From: Nectonema munidae | Taxonomy: Eukaryota > Nematomorpha > Nectonematoida > Nectonematidae | Reading direction: 5' to 3' | DNA length: 64,000 bases | Assembly (NCBI GenBank): GCA_030549495.1 | Contig: JAUIRK010001028.1 | Location: forward strand, 248,001-312,000 | Shown: piece after piece, positions 1-12,070 of the stretch | Layout: each line of letters begins with the position of its first letter | How positions within the stretch are numbered: the stretch's first letter is position 1 | Translations under genes and position numbers: made by a program | Notes under the pieces: model-generated | Told to the model about the DNA's origin: nothing | The model's database searches: none | What the model saw: the letters and a program-made list of their open reading frames with translations, nothing else

Positions 1-1432
1 ATTCAGAGCTGGTTTTAATAATAATTCATTATTCCTTTGGCGCATCTTTGCGTTTTGTGAATGTTAAAAATTTGAGGGGTTCTATGGAATGATTTTGCAC
101 GAATTTTCATGAAACATCTGCATGATATGTTTGTAAGTGAAAAAATATGCATACTATGAGAAAAGAATGAGCTTTTCATAGTTATCTTCCCACACCCACT
201 TTCTATAGTTGAACTTTCACAACAAGAGAGAGATAAGCTATAAGTACCAAAATTTTGGAAATAAATACCTATATCCTACTCAGAATCTTTGACATCCTTC
301 TCTGCATTGGCTGAGCTTTTATCACGTTTCACGCAAAGGTAATGTAAAGTATGTTTGCCGTTTTTTATTCAAGTTTTCAACTTAGGATCGTTGTTATTGA
401 GAGCGCAGATTTTGTCCCCTCCCCTAACTAGTTAAAACAGGATTCTAGTTAAGTATTACTAATTAATTAATTAATTAGTTAATTACTACTATTAATAATA
501 AAATAAAATAATCTAATAACTTCCAATATAAAAACGATAAAACTTACGTTTCTAAAGGCGAAGAGTTAAAGACAAAATGCGTTTAATCTAAATTAACTTA
601 TATATATATATATTGGCATATGCGTGTGTGTGTCTGTGAGTGAGTGAACAAACTGAGGCATAAATTATTCAAGATAATGGCTGAACAAAATAATAAATTA
701 GTTTAGGTACACAAAATAAGAAGAACTGATACCAATTTTTATATAAATAATAATTGTATTTGGAAATTTGATTTGTGCTGTAGCCAACTTTTAAAGGTCT
801 TCTCTACACACACCTCACGTTTAGAATGAAGTTTCCTTGAACAAATAAACGCTTCAGCCTTGAGCATATTCACGATCATTTTCTTAAGGCCAACTTCTGA
901 CTTAATAATGAGAGTGATTCACACTACTCCACTCAAAAAAGTAAGACGATTTGCCATCCAGCGCTATGTTATTGGCTAAGCTTTTTTTTCAGACTTTGAC
1001 GCAAAAGTAATTATCATCCCGCTTTTTCGCGCATATCATTAAATATATGAGTCTTTTTAGAACAGGATATCGCTTACAATTTTTTTACTCAAGTTTTCAT
1101 CCTTTGTCGACGCCGTTAACTTGTTATTTATAGTTAGCAATGCTAAAACAGGTGAATTTTCGATATAGGTAAAGGTACCAAAAGCAAATCTATTCATTTT
1201 ATGAATAATATGAGATATATGCCGCAATTTGGATTCAGTTTGTGTAGCTAGAATAATATTTTGGAGTTGGTTTAAAAATGCTTTTTATATAGACACCAAT
1301 TGACTCAAAATCATTTCCTAGTATATTATTTATATTTTTTATACTCGATCACTTTCATAATATTAGGATGTCAAAATAATAACAAACTTACAAACTAATC
1401 TCCATATCTTGAATTCAAAATTCTAGATTTAA
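1..1432. other. Intergenic AT-rich DNA, no gene seen
   Basis: No reading frame with a recognisable product. It holds simple sequence only: an ATTA/TAAT-rich run near 460-510 and a TA run followed by a TG-rich run near 598-640. It ends at the TTAA that borders the first piggyBac copy. Confidence 0.6.
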
Positions 1433-3839
1433 ACCGTACAGCAAAATAAAACACCTCACTTGTACACGCTACTCCATTTTGTGGTATAGGAGACATATAC
1501 TTTAAACCAGGCAAACGGTGACTGCTATCAATTTATATATAGTAATATATAAATTTCATGTATTTTAAAAAGGTTTATTTTTAATTTTAAAAGAACTAAA
1601 CAAGTTTATTTAAGATAAGTATATATAAACTATGTTTTTTTACAAAATAAGCAAAATTCTTCTTTTACTTGAATACGGTGTTCTGGACAAATTGAAATTC
1701 CACAGCAAAAGCAACTACTTCTGCAGTTCTTCTTACAATACTTACAAGGTCTTGAAAAACATGTTTTCTTTTTTTTCCCATCGACAGGTGCTTTGAAGTA
1801 CCCAACATTTAACGCAGCTTCTTTTATGGATACCGAGAGAGATTGATTGTTAATTCTCAAAGAAGAAAAAGGAAATGCTAAATTGAAAGAAAGGTTTCTC
1901 AAAAACTCTTTCCTACTTTTTCTATAACCACTTTTTTCAATAAAATGTAAGAATTGCTCCATGAAACATCGATCATATTGTAGTTGATAAGCATGGGCCA
2001 TCGGTTTGTTTTTCTTCGCTTGCTAAATTCCTCGATGATTGAGTCCATCAAATCAACTCCGCATTTGCCTTTATTATAATCCAAAATAATAAACGGCTTT
2101 CTATCACTTCTAGACGATATATCAATGGTAAAATGCGAAGAAGTAAGCATTATGACATTTTTGTTTTTTTTTTCGGGATGTATTCGCACAAAGTTATCTT
2201 GTTGTCATTATCATATAAAGGAAAAGTGGAAAATACGGACTTTTTCTTTGCTGACTTCATGAGTAACGGCACTTCTTTTCTACATTTGTTGATGGTGCCT
2301 AACAAGGTAAGATCTTGTTTCAAAAGTACTTTTGCAAGATTATGAGAGGTAAAATATCGATCAGTAACGATATCTCTACCTGTATTCGAGAAAGGCTTAG
2401 TTAGCTCTAAAATAACTTCTTGGGAAAAATTTTTGTTCCTCAAGCCATTTTCATTTTTGCCACAATAAATTTTGGATGTTAGAACATAACCTGTTGTCGC
2501 TTCGCAGCACCAGAAAATTTTAATTCCATATTTCCTAGGCTTATTTGGAATGAAAGTTCTTCCCGGAATTTGACCTCTGTAGCCATAAAGCTGTTCGTCC
2601 ACAGTAAGAGTACTTTTTGGTACCACACATCGCAATAAATTTCTTTGAAACATGCTCCAAATCTCTCTTATTGCCGCTAATTTATCTATCTTTTTCTTTC
2701 TTCTCGACTTCTATAATTATCAAATCTTAGACATCGGAGGAAAAATTTAAATCTTTGATAGCCGATGGTTGCTCTATAAAAAGGCTTACTATCATGAGGT
2801 GACCACAAATCTTGAAGCAAAGACATGTTGTCACGGTCCATACCACTTCTAATAAGTATAGCATAACATGCTTTCAATTCATGAATTGAAAATTGTTTCA
2901 TGAATGTTGGGTATGATGCTTTAGACTTTTGATGAAGATAATCTTTCAAGGTGTCTTTTACTTTTCGATTCGTAAATCTTTGAATCGTCAAAAACATGTC
3001 ATCATTATAAAACAGTAAAAAAGCACTTAGTTCACCATTCGGGGAAAAAATGGGTCGGGGTAATTCCTTCAAAATATTCCTCGAGAAAGATCTAACTACA
3101 GGAGGATCTTTAGAATAAACTATATCACCACAAAAGACATTATTGTTCGAAAAATCTTCATGATCCGGGTTATACTCGTTACTTTCCTCATGTTCATTTT
3201 CTGAAACATCACTTGCATCTTCTGAATCACTTTCAACATATTCTTTATAGTTATTTTCATCACCATTTTGTCCCAAAAAGATGTCCATTTCCCCTTCATT
3301 CAAACTTTCTTCATCATCTAACTTTTCCTCTACTGAAAAAGAATTTAAAAAACTTGTTTCAGATTCTTCATTTTTATTATTTTCATCTTCACTGAGGTCA
3401 CTCTCTTCCATTATAGATAACAGGGCATTTGCCAACAAAAAGGAAATTCTTTTACTTTTTCCCATTCACAAGGAATAATAAAACACCAGTAAAATTATCA
3501 AAAAATAGAAATAATTGTAAATACAAAAGAAGATTGAGGGGGTAAATGTGTTTGAAATAAACTAGTGTGCAGTGAAGAAAGCAATATGTCATAAATCAAA
3601 AGCTATCACTATTTTAAGTATGCAACTGCTATACTACAAAATGGAGTGGCGTGTACGTTGAATGGTGAAGAAGAAATTATGTGAAAATGAAAACAGATGT
3701 TTCAAATGTAAAGTAAAGTATAAGAGGCCTAAGCCAGTAGTATATTGCTCATGAATTCTCATTATAATTAAAAATGATATTCTTATACTTTTTAAGTGAT
3801 CAAGTAGGCATTACTCCATTTTGGAGTAGCGTGTACGGT
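1433..3839 (-). mobile_element. piggyBac DNA transposon copy 1 (decayed, termini visible)
   Basis: A 2.4-kb piggyBac copy with the transposase on the minus strand. The left outer tip reads ACCGTACA just after TTAA (1429-1432). The right outer tip is the matching TGTACGGT, followed by TTAT (3840-3843), a one-base-decayed TTAA target duplication. Inside each tip lies a longer repeat built on GTACACGCTACTCCATTTTG: at 1462-1489 on the left, and twice on the right (about 3631-3657 and 3812-3836), one of the right copies being an imperfect palindrome. TTAA targets and short outer tips with longer internal repeats are typical of piggyBac. The transposase is spread over several frames, so the copy is dead. 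Confidence 0.85.
1630..3465 (-). pseudogene. piggyBac transposase pseudogene (copy 1)
   Basis: Cut-and-paste transposase of the PGBD type, read from 3465 down to 1630. An acidic, Glu/Asp/Ser/Asn-rich N-terminal region (about residues 15-115) is followed by the DDE_Tnp_1_7 domain. All three expected catalytic aspartates are visible: in TVDEQLYGYRG (about 2600), DIVTDRYFTS (about 2370) and GVDLMD (about 2045). The C-terminus has the family's cysteine-rich zinc finger, with CKYCKKNC, CFCCG and CLFC (1630-1760). The frame changes between 3465-2686, 2653-2150, 2189-1899 and 2001-1630, so at least three frameshifts separate the pieces, while the full order N-terminus to zinc finger is kept. Near-complete domain content with few breaks suggests a moderately old insertion. 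Confidence 0.88.
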
Positions 3840-3843
3840 TTAT

Positions 3844-5308
3844 GAAATTTTTTTGCATAAATTCTTATTTCATTACAATTTATTATATTTCATGGCTTCT
3901 TAATCTTTTCAACAATACTTTTTCATTTTTTTAAATCCGTATTTGGAAGCAAAATCAATGCCTCATTACCGATATTACTGGATTATTGATTTCTTGATTA
4001 GTGAAAGTCAGAGCTTTCTTTTTTTCCCTTGTTACACTTTGATGCAGTTTCGTGACATTTTAATTCTTGAAGTTACTTTTGATATTTCTTTATATTACTA
4101 AGTTTACAATTTATTTCAATGAATAGTCCTATATCCTTAAATCTATTTTTCAGGGTCAAGTTTTCTTAAAAAGTTGAAATAAATTTCTTTAAAAATTAGA
4201 ACTTTCGTCCTATTTTTAATACCACTCATTTCAACATTCATTTAGGTGACTCTTTCACGAAAATATTTTCCTTTCCCTGATTTACAAACTCTTCTGCTTA
4301 TTTTTATTTTAACATATGATCGTCAAATTTAATGTCACTCATTTCATAAGATAATATCACATTGGTTGAATGTAAATGACGTTCGTGTTCGATATATATA
4401 TCAAAATGATGATATCTTTCGTTCATTCGTTGAATATATGTCACTCATATATCTTATGTTGGGCATGAAGGACACTCAAACTTTCCAGTTACTATCTTCC
4501 AAACCACCAAAGGCATGGAGATGTGAGAGGATTTTCACTCTAAGCAATTATATATAAAAACATATCACTCGATTTTTCTGAGTATTTAATTTTATAATTA
4601 ATTCTTTGGAAGACTTATCTATTTTTTATAATAGCCCAGATGTTTTGGATTAGATTTGAGGGCTCTGGACCTAACATATGGTATATAAAAGAAGATGTGA
4701 ATCGAATGAAATTCTATATATTTTTATTTAAAAATATAGTTTTTTGAAGTTGGATTAAAATAAATGTATAAAAATCCATTTTTATATTTGGAGTAAAGTA
4801 ATTACTAACATATGTTAGATAACAACAAGCAAAATCATTGAATTTTCTCAGTACCAATTTGAATTTGCTTCGTGCTCATTTGAACTTGAAAAAGTTTAAT
4901 AGATCATAACGATATGATAACGATACGTGGTCGAAAGTTTGGTGTTTAACTTGGTAAAAGTCGTCTTGGTTGAAACTGATGAAATGTTGCAGTATATGCT
5001 TGGAACACTTTTCAAAGCCAGTTTGTTTTAAATATTTCCAATGGGAACAGCGGAACAAGAATAATCTTACAATGTTGGTTTTGAGTCTCACTCGTAAGAG
5101 GATTGCTAGTAACGGATTTCAATGAATCAAAAGCTTAAGTGGAATGATGTTGATAAGACTTCACACATGTGGATTGGGTTGAGAGTGGCATCTGTGAAGA
5201 CAATTTGCTCAGACTGATAGAAGTTCAATTTTTAGCAAGATTTAGTCTTGAACCAATTCAAATAAAGCCTTTGAAACAAAATTCGAATAATAATAACTGG
5301 TGATAAAC
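3844..5308. other. Intergenic AT-rich DNA, no gene seen
   Basis: No supported gene, RNA or repeat was found. The open frames at 4366-4557 and 4876-5091 are short, lack splice context and resemble nothing recognised. Confidence 0.5.
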
Positions 5309-5433
5309 TTAACCGGTTATCGACCTCAGTTGGCATATGTCGCATTTACAAAAATATGAATCGTCTGCGTTTAATACAAATCTTCTGCTTTATACTAGAT
5401 ATCGTCTGATTATTCTGGTCATTGACGGGTTAA
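5309..5433. mobile_element. TTAA-flanked piggyBac-type MITE, copy M1
   Basis: About 117 bp between two TTAA tetranucleotides (5309-5312 and 5430-5433). The left tip is CCGGTTATCGACC and the right tip, read inward, is CCCGTCAATGACC. The interior carries the ATCGTCTGCG, AAATCTTCTGCTTTA and ATCGTCTGAT motifs shared by eleven other copies in the window. The size, TTAA target and CC(C/G)-starting tips fit a non-autonomous piggyBac derivative. Confidence 0.82.
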
Positions 5434-7300
5434 TTAAATGCAGTGAATAATTAATATTCCCAAGAGGTAGAATTTCGGTTGATTCTGATTGTGACACTCG
5501 TCTTCATGATTTTTTTATATTAGCAACATTATACATGAACTTTAAATTATTATACATCACGTTTGTTAATCATTTGGATTATTATTTATCTTGATACTAC
5601 CACATTTGGCTGTGAAGATATATACGAACTTTTTTGATTGACAATCTTCTGTAGAAGGATAGAGTAATGTCATGAATATGAAATACACGTTTGTTGAATT
5701 ATTTTCATCATTAGATCCAATGTATAGGATATTAAATTGATTTCAAGAAATTAAATTCTTTATTTCTACTTATTATAAGCTACCATCATCATCATTTTTA
5801 TTCTTTCGTTTTAGTAAGTGAAACATATTCTTAAAGATGAATTTGATGTATTGAATAGCTTCAAATGCATTTAGTTTTGTAAAAGAAATTTTTTATGACT
5901 TCTTGAAAACTTTTTGCAAAAATGAAAAGACGTAACATTTTGAAGGAATTTCTACTTTGAATATTGTTCCTTATATGCCTCTGTCCTTTATATACTGATG
6001 TCCCTAATATCGAGAGTGCAGTGATCCAAAATTTAAAAAGTATTTATGCCTTTTTGAAAAAAAATCAAAAAACACAATTATTAATAAATATATATGCGAT
6101 TTTTTTATATACTTTTAAATTTATAAACAAAATTGATTTTTCTTTTAAGAAAAAATAGAATTCAGTGAAGAAGATGAAAAATCGAAAATCACAAAAACTA
6201 ATGAAGGTTTGGAAAAGTTTTGGCAAAGAAGGCGTGAATATTTTGAGGTCTTCATGCAAAAAATCTTTAGTCAAAAATTATAAATTCGCCATAATATAAG
6301 CAAAATGTCGCAATCACAAGCGCAACACGGCAAAGCTATATATATTATATACATTTCACATTTATGGGAAATTATTATTATTGAATATACCTCATCACGC
6401 TTCCAATTCGTGAGATGGAGAAAGTTCTATTCTCGACGCCTTCAAGAGTAGTAGTGAAACGTAAACAAATTTGCACACTGAAACATAAAAGTGACGTTGA
6501 TATGTGACTGCCTTTCTTTCTCTATCATTCAAAAGTGCTAAGAATCACGCAACACAACAAACATTTATTTAATGCCAAAATCGATGAAAGATCACGCATA
6601 TATTCTCTGATAAAAAATAATATTTATTATTATAGTAAAAAAAGGTGTACAATTAATTTTTACTAAACATTACAAACTAAAACATTTATTTGTAGTGATA
6701 ACAACCCTATTTGATGAGTAAATTAGATATTTTATTTTATGAAATTACTGTATTTAGAGGGCGTTAATATGTGTTGACATTATTGAAAAAAAAGTACAAT
6801 TTAGAATAAAAAAATTACAGTAAAGTTATTAAAAATTCAGTAGTTGAGCACACTCAACACTAATTAAAGCCGCTAATTAGTGTCACTCAAATTATAAGAA
6901 ATTAAAATATATATTGAAAGAATGCAAATAAGGTACATATAAAAGAGGTTAATTATTATTTAATTAAAGGTTTTAACGGTTAGGTAGTGGCTCTAGCGAC
7001 GCGATTCTAAGTGGTTAGTAATCAAGCTATCACTAGACAATAAGTTTGTTTCCCAAATTGGGAGCGTTCGCGTTAGGATTGTATCTTTCACTCAGCTGTA
7101 TTTATATATTTGTAACATAAATTCTTGTAAAATAATATATATATATAACAAGGTATAGCTATGCTATACTTATTAATTAATTACTATATTTTTGCCATTA
7201 TAATTTCTTTGGCAATTATGTTTTCGGTTTTTTAAACTAGACATTTTCGATTATATTTTTCGATATATTTTCCTAATTTTTTTAACACGTACATTTTGAT
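5434..7300. other. Intergenic AT-rich DNA, no gene seen
   Basis: No coding exon recognised. Two small palindromes lie at about 6841-6890 (GTTGAGCACACTCAAC and ACTAATTAAAGCCGCTAATTAGT-like). A stretch at about 6975-7060 is faintly tRNA-like but lacks a clear B box, so it is not called. Confidence 0.5.
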
Positions 7301-7302
7301 CC

Positions 7303-7460
7303 TCAATGGTTGTTAGGGTGTGCCTCTCAGCTTAAAAGTTGACGGTCGGGGGTTCGATCCCCAAGGCTCCCAACTCTTATGATAAGCCAAGTGCCAGCTT
7401 TCAAGTTTCGACAACTTACAAGCTGCGTCAATTCAACAAACAAGAATACTTATATTTTAA
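7303..7460 (+). repeat. tRNA-derived SINE-like element
   Basis: The stretch 7308-7372 looks like a tRNA-related SINE head: a TGGTTGTTAGGGTG segment in the A-box position, then the sequence GGGGGTTCGATCCCC, which contains a perfect RNA polymerase III B box (GGTTCGATCCC) inside a T-arm-like stem. The acceptor stem does not pair, so it is not a functional tRNA. A non-tRNA body follows to about 7450 and ends in A-rich sequence. A decayed tRNA pseudogene is the alternative. Confidence 0.5.
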
Positions 7461-7863
7461 AATAATACAACAAAAGATTGAAAAAAATGGCTGAATTGAT
7501 TTCGTTTCCTGACCAATAGACCTTTTATACAGTTATTAACTCATTTTATTTTTTCACATTCCTTTTTTCATTTTGTTATATTTTTATCCTTTTCAATATT
7601 TTATCCATTCTTTCATTGTGTTAGTAAGTTACACCTTTGCTTTACTTTTATTTGTATCGTAGAATTTTCAACTTTGGACGCCATTTTTTGGAAAAGTATA
7701 ATATTTGAGTAGACGAAGATAGGGGCGCTATCCTTAACTTTTGCAGCAAAAAGCCAGAGCAAATATAATTTCAAAAAATAAAATCTCCAATTATGATACT
7801 AAATTTTGGATTTTGTGATAATTGAATTATGCATTAATAAATTGTTAAAAAATAAATATATAC
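7461..7863. other. Intergenic AT-rich DNA, no gene seen
   Basis: No gene or named repeat seen between the SINE-like element and the foldback element. Confidence 0.5.
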
Positions 7864-9646
7864 ATATATTCTCATAACCTGTACGGTTGAACGCGGGTAG
7901 ACAACTTGCGTGTTATCTCCAACCCGTATATTACGATGATTCTTCTCCAACATGTATTCTACGATGATTCATCTCCAAACTATATACTACAATGATTCAT
8001 CTCCAACCTGTATACTACGATAATTCATCACCAACCTGTATACTAGGATGATTCATCTTCAACCTGTATACTACGATGGTTTCTATTCCATGTACAAATA
8101 ACTAGGGAGACAATGTTCAACTTTCTGTTCACATTCTGCTAGATGTAAGATTTGATATACCTCATTCGGGGAGACGATGCTACATAAGTTATTACCTATA
8201 TACATTTGTATACTACGTTGGTTCATCTCCAACCTGTATACCGCGATAATTCATCTCCAACCTATATAATATATTTTATCAAATAATCAAAATAAAATTC
8301 TGTAATCAAAGAATCGAAAAATATTCTTTAAAAAATCAAAAAATATCAAACTTTCTGTTCATATTTTGCTACCTTATACGATGTTACAAAAGTTATTACC
8401 TATACTTTGCAATTTGCACGATTTTAAATATTATATTTGTCAAATAATCAAAATAAAATTCTGTAATCAAAGAATCGAAAAATATTCTTTAAAAAATCAA
8501 AAAATATCAAACTTTCTGTAAAAATATCAAACTTTCCGAAAAATATTCTTTAAAAAATCAAAAAATATCAAACTTTCTGTTCATATTTTGCTACCTTATA
8601 CGATGTTACAAAAGTTATTACCTATACTTTGCAATTTGCACGATTTTAAATATTATATTTGTCAAATAATCAAAATAAATTTCTGTAATCAAAGAATCGA
8701 AAAATATTCTTTAAAAAATCAAAAAATATCAAACTTTCTGTAAAAATATCAAACTTTCTTTTCATATTTTGCTACCTCATACGATGTTACAAAAGTTATT
8801 ACCTATACTTTGCAATTTGCACGATTTTAAATATTATATTTGTCGAATAATCAAAGAATCGAAAAATGTTCAAATCAAAAAATATTTATTCTTTTTAAAT
8901 ATATCGTTGGCTCCCCTTACTTTTAGTTTCGTATGTGCATAATTTGATAAAAATTAATTATTAAAGACTAGGTTTATCTTTCAATTTTAAAAGTAAGGGG
9001 AGCCAACGATATATTTAAAAAGAATAAATATTTTTTGATTTGAACATTTTTCGATTCTTTGATTATTCGACAAATATAATATTTAAAATCGTGCAAATTG
9101 CAAAGTATAGGTAATAACTTTTGTAACATCGTATGACGTAGCAAAATATGAACAGAAAGTTTGATATTTTTTGATTTTTTAAAGAATATTTTTCGATTCT
9201 TTGATTACAGAATTTTATTTTGATTATTTGATAAAATATATTATATAGGTTGGAGATGAATTATCGCGGTATACAGGTTGGAGATGAACCAACGTAGTAT
9301 ACAAATGTATATAGGTAATAACTTATGTAGCATCGTCTCCCCGAATGAGGTATATCAAATCTTACATCTAGCAGAATGTGAACAGAAAGTTGAACATTGT
9401 CTCCCTAGTTATTTGTACATGGAATAGAAACCATCGTAGTATACAGGTTGAAGATGAATCATCGTAGTATACAGGTTAGAGATGAATCATCGTAGTATAC
9501 CGGTTGGAGATGAATCATTGTAGTATATAGTTTGGAGATGAATCATCGTAGAATACATGTTGGAGAAGAATCATCGTAATATACGGGTTGGAGATAACAC
9601 GCAAGTTGTCTACCCGCGTTCAACCGTACAGGTTATGAGAATATAT
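7864..9646. mobile_element. Foldback-type element: long palindrome with tandem repeats in its arms
   Basis: The left arm (7864-8925) is the reverse complement of the right arm (8988-9646) around a 62-base centre. From outside in, both arms start ATATATTCTCATAACCTG, then hold a minisatellite of about 29 bp with the core TTCATCTCCAACCTGTATAC repeated about seven times, then a unique AT-rich part ending at CCCCTTACTTTTA. The left arm is about 400 bp longer because an internal block of about 190 bp is triplicated there (about 8279-8850) but single in the right arm. The arms are nearly identical, implying recent origin or gene conversion. Tandem repeats inside long inverted repeats are the hallmark of Foldback/Galileo-like elements. 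No coding sequence is present. The superfamily is inferred, and no clear target duplication was found. Confidence 0.8.
8279..8850 (+). repeat. Internal tandem triplication in the left foldback arm
   Basis: Three copies of a block of about 190 bp, each running from TCAAATAATCAAAATAAA through ATCGAAAAATATTC and TTTGCTACCT to GCACGATTTTAAATATTA. They start near 8279, 8438 and 8670. Copies 2 and 3 also carry a short extra duplication around AAAAATATCAAACTTTC. The right arm has one copy only, which explains the unequal arms. Confidence 0.75.
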
Positions 9647-9727
9647 CATTACATATTAGAGAAGAGTTTTCTAAACTCTTTATACTGAAAAAATATTTCT
9701 TCAAATATATTACTGTTTTGTTTAAAA

Positions 9728-9868
9728 TACCTATACTTTGCAATTTGCACGATTTTAAATATTATATTTGTCAAATAATCAAAATAAAATTCTGTGATCA
9801 AAGAATCGAAAAATATTCTTTAAAAAATCAAAAAATATCAAACTTTCTGTTCATATTTTGCTACCTCA
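9728..9868 (+). repeat. Detached fragment of the foldback arm
   Basis: A single copy of the internal arm block (CCTATACTTTGCAATTTGCA onward to TTTGCTACCTCATA) about 80 bp outside the right tip of the foldback, in the left-arm orientation. It could be the remains of a neighbouring copy or of a rearrangement. Confidence 0.7.
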
Positions 9869-10625
9869 TAGCTTCAATACTTATTGAGAAAAATTGATTA
9901 AAACACAGATTTTGATCTATTTATCTTCTCTTTAGAAATTTATATGCAGTAAACAATAATAAAAATAATATTTATCCAAAACATATTTTTTTCGAATCAA
10001 AGTGTAAATCAAACCCGCACTTAAATTTTGGATGATTAAATCAAAAGAAGTAAAAAACTAATGTTAATTTATAAAAAACCAAAAACTAAAATGATTTTAT
10101 AAAAATCTAAAAATAAATAGTGGACTACGATTATCCAACAAAACTTGTACATTCGATCTACATTTTTCACTTCAAAAATAATTTTAAATTTATTAGATAA
10201 ACATTATACTGACCAATAAAAAAAACGAAGGTTAATTTATAAAAAAAGGAAAAACTAATACTATTTTATAAAAATCTACAAATAAATTTAGATTCTGAGA
10301 GTAGAGTCGCTTTATAATTGTGCTGGAAATTGTCACATAATATAGGTAAAAATTTGTCCTAATGAAAGGAGCTTTAGTTTAAAATGCATCCCTTATCTGC
10401 TAATTAATGGTATGAAGCCCATAGAAAATAAAAACAGTAAAATGGTATTTCTTAACTACTTATGATATAAGTAATGTATTCTGAAAGCCCATAAAAAATG
10501 CTTTAATTTGGTATATCCCATGATGCATTATGTTGAGAAATGTGAAAGTTATAAGCGTTTTAATATTTGACTAAGATTTAAGCTAGGAACACTACAAATA
10601 AACTAAGCGTACACTAGCCCGATAA
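9869..10625. other. AT-rich DNA with partial repeat copies
   Basis: No gene. The piece at about 10138-10215 (GTACATTCGATCTACATTTT and following) is a partial copy of the 330-bp repeat found complete at about 11400 and 11735. Confidence 0.5.
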
Positions 10626-11419
10626 AATAAACCACACACGCGTGCCAAAGATGTGGTGAAGCGTATGCGAGATAAGAATTCACTGCGCTCACAAACGCGT
10701 AATGCAACATGTGTTAATCTTTCTGCGCATAGTTATGCTCTAAAATCAATCAATAATGTGATTTATTCTTCGCACACTGTCGGTATAAATATAACGAATG
10801 CCCTTCGTTAAAAATTAGAAAGGTTGTATCTAAACTAAATAAAAGTAGACTACGATTATCAAACAAAATTCGTACATTCAATCGACATTAATAAACCACA
10901 CACGCGTGCTAAAGATGTGGTGAAGCGTATGTGAGATAAGAATTCACTGCGCTCACAAACGCGTAATGCAAAATGTGTTCATCTTTCTTCGCATAATTAT
11001 GCTCTAAAATCAATCAATAATGTGATTTATTCTTCGCACACTGTCGGTATAATTTTTAACGAATGCCCTTCGTTAAAAATTAGAAAGGTTGTATCTAAAC
11101 TAAATAAAAGTAGACTACGATTATCAAACAAAACTCGTACATTTAATCGACATTAATAAACCACACACGCGTGCTAAAGATGTGGTGAAGCGTATGTGAG
11201 ATAAGAATTCACTGCGCTCACAAACGCGTAATGCAAAATGTGTTCATCTTTCTTCGCATAATTATGCTCTAAAATCAATCAATAATGTGATTTATTCTTC
11301 GCACACTGTCGGTATAATTTTTAACGAATGCCCTTCGTTAAAAATTAGAAAGGTTGTATCTAAACTAAATAAAAGTAGACTACGATTATCAAACAAAACT
11401 CTTACATTTAATCGACATT
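10626..11419 (+). repeat. Three tandem copies of a ~265-bp satellite-like unit
   Basis: Units start at about 10626, 10890 and 11155 with AATAAACCACACACGCGTG, a period of 264-265 bp, and end with AATCGACATT. Each unit is much richer in CG dinucleotides than its surroundings (ACGCGTG, AACGCGTAATGC, CTTCGCACACTGTCGG). Each carries a hairpin around AACGAATGCCCTTCGTT. The copies are over 95% alike by eye, copies 2 and 3 being closest. No open frame spans a unit. Confidence 0.9.
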
Positions 11420-12070
11420 TTTCACTTGAAAAAAAATTTAAAATTTATTAGAAAAATATTATACTGACCCATAAAAAGTAAAATATATATATTAATTTTC
11501 GACAATTTTATTTAACTATGACATTTTAAAATGTTAAAACCCATATTCTACCTTTGTGAATATAAAATTTTGAAGAAATAATATATAAACTCATTACGTT
11601 AATTATTGGTATTTTTTGAAACTAGATAAAAGTTGACTGACCTCACATAAAAGCGGATTTTGAAAAAATAAAAATATATTTATTTGTAAAACCTAGCGTA
11701 TTTTACCCACAAAGAGTATAGTTTCAAATCTTGTACATTCGATCAACATTTTTCACTTCAAAAATAATTTTAAATTTATTAGAAAAACATTATACTGACC
11801 TATACTACTGACCCATAAAAAGTAAAAAATATATATTAATTTTCGACAGTTTTCTTTAACTATGAAATTTTAAAATGTGAAAAATCATATTTTACCTTTG
11901 TGAATATAAAATATTCAAAAAATATTTTATAAATTAAGAACGTTAATTATTATTGGTATTTTTTGAAACTAGATAAAACTTGACTGACCTCACATAAAAG
12001 CAGATTTTGGAAAAATGAAAATATATTTATTTGTATAACCTAGCCTATGTTAACCACAAAGAGTATACCT
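11400..12070 (+). repeat. Tandem duplication of a ~330-bp AT-rich block
   Basis: Two diverged direct copies, about 11400-11735 and 11736-12070. Both run from a GTACATT/ACATTTAATCGACATTTTT-like start through TTATACTGACC, CTACCTTTGTGAATATAAAA-like and GACTGACCTCACATAAAAGC to ACCACAAAGAGTATA. They follow the 265-bp array directly, and the unit start overlaps that array's end, so both arrays probably grew from one composite repeat. Confidence 0.8.

Noticed and set aside
2133-2345. Plus-strand open frame opposite the piggyBac transposase
   Set aside because: It is the shadow of the transposase on the other strand. The same holds for 3213-3478 and for 19162-19436.
6975-7060. tRNA-like stretch (CTCTAGCGACGCGATTCTAA)
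   Set aside because: It has no convincing B box or cloverleaf. A similar minus-strand stretch at 13260-13305 fails for the same reason.
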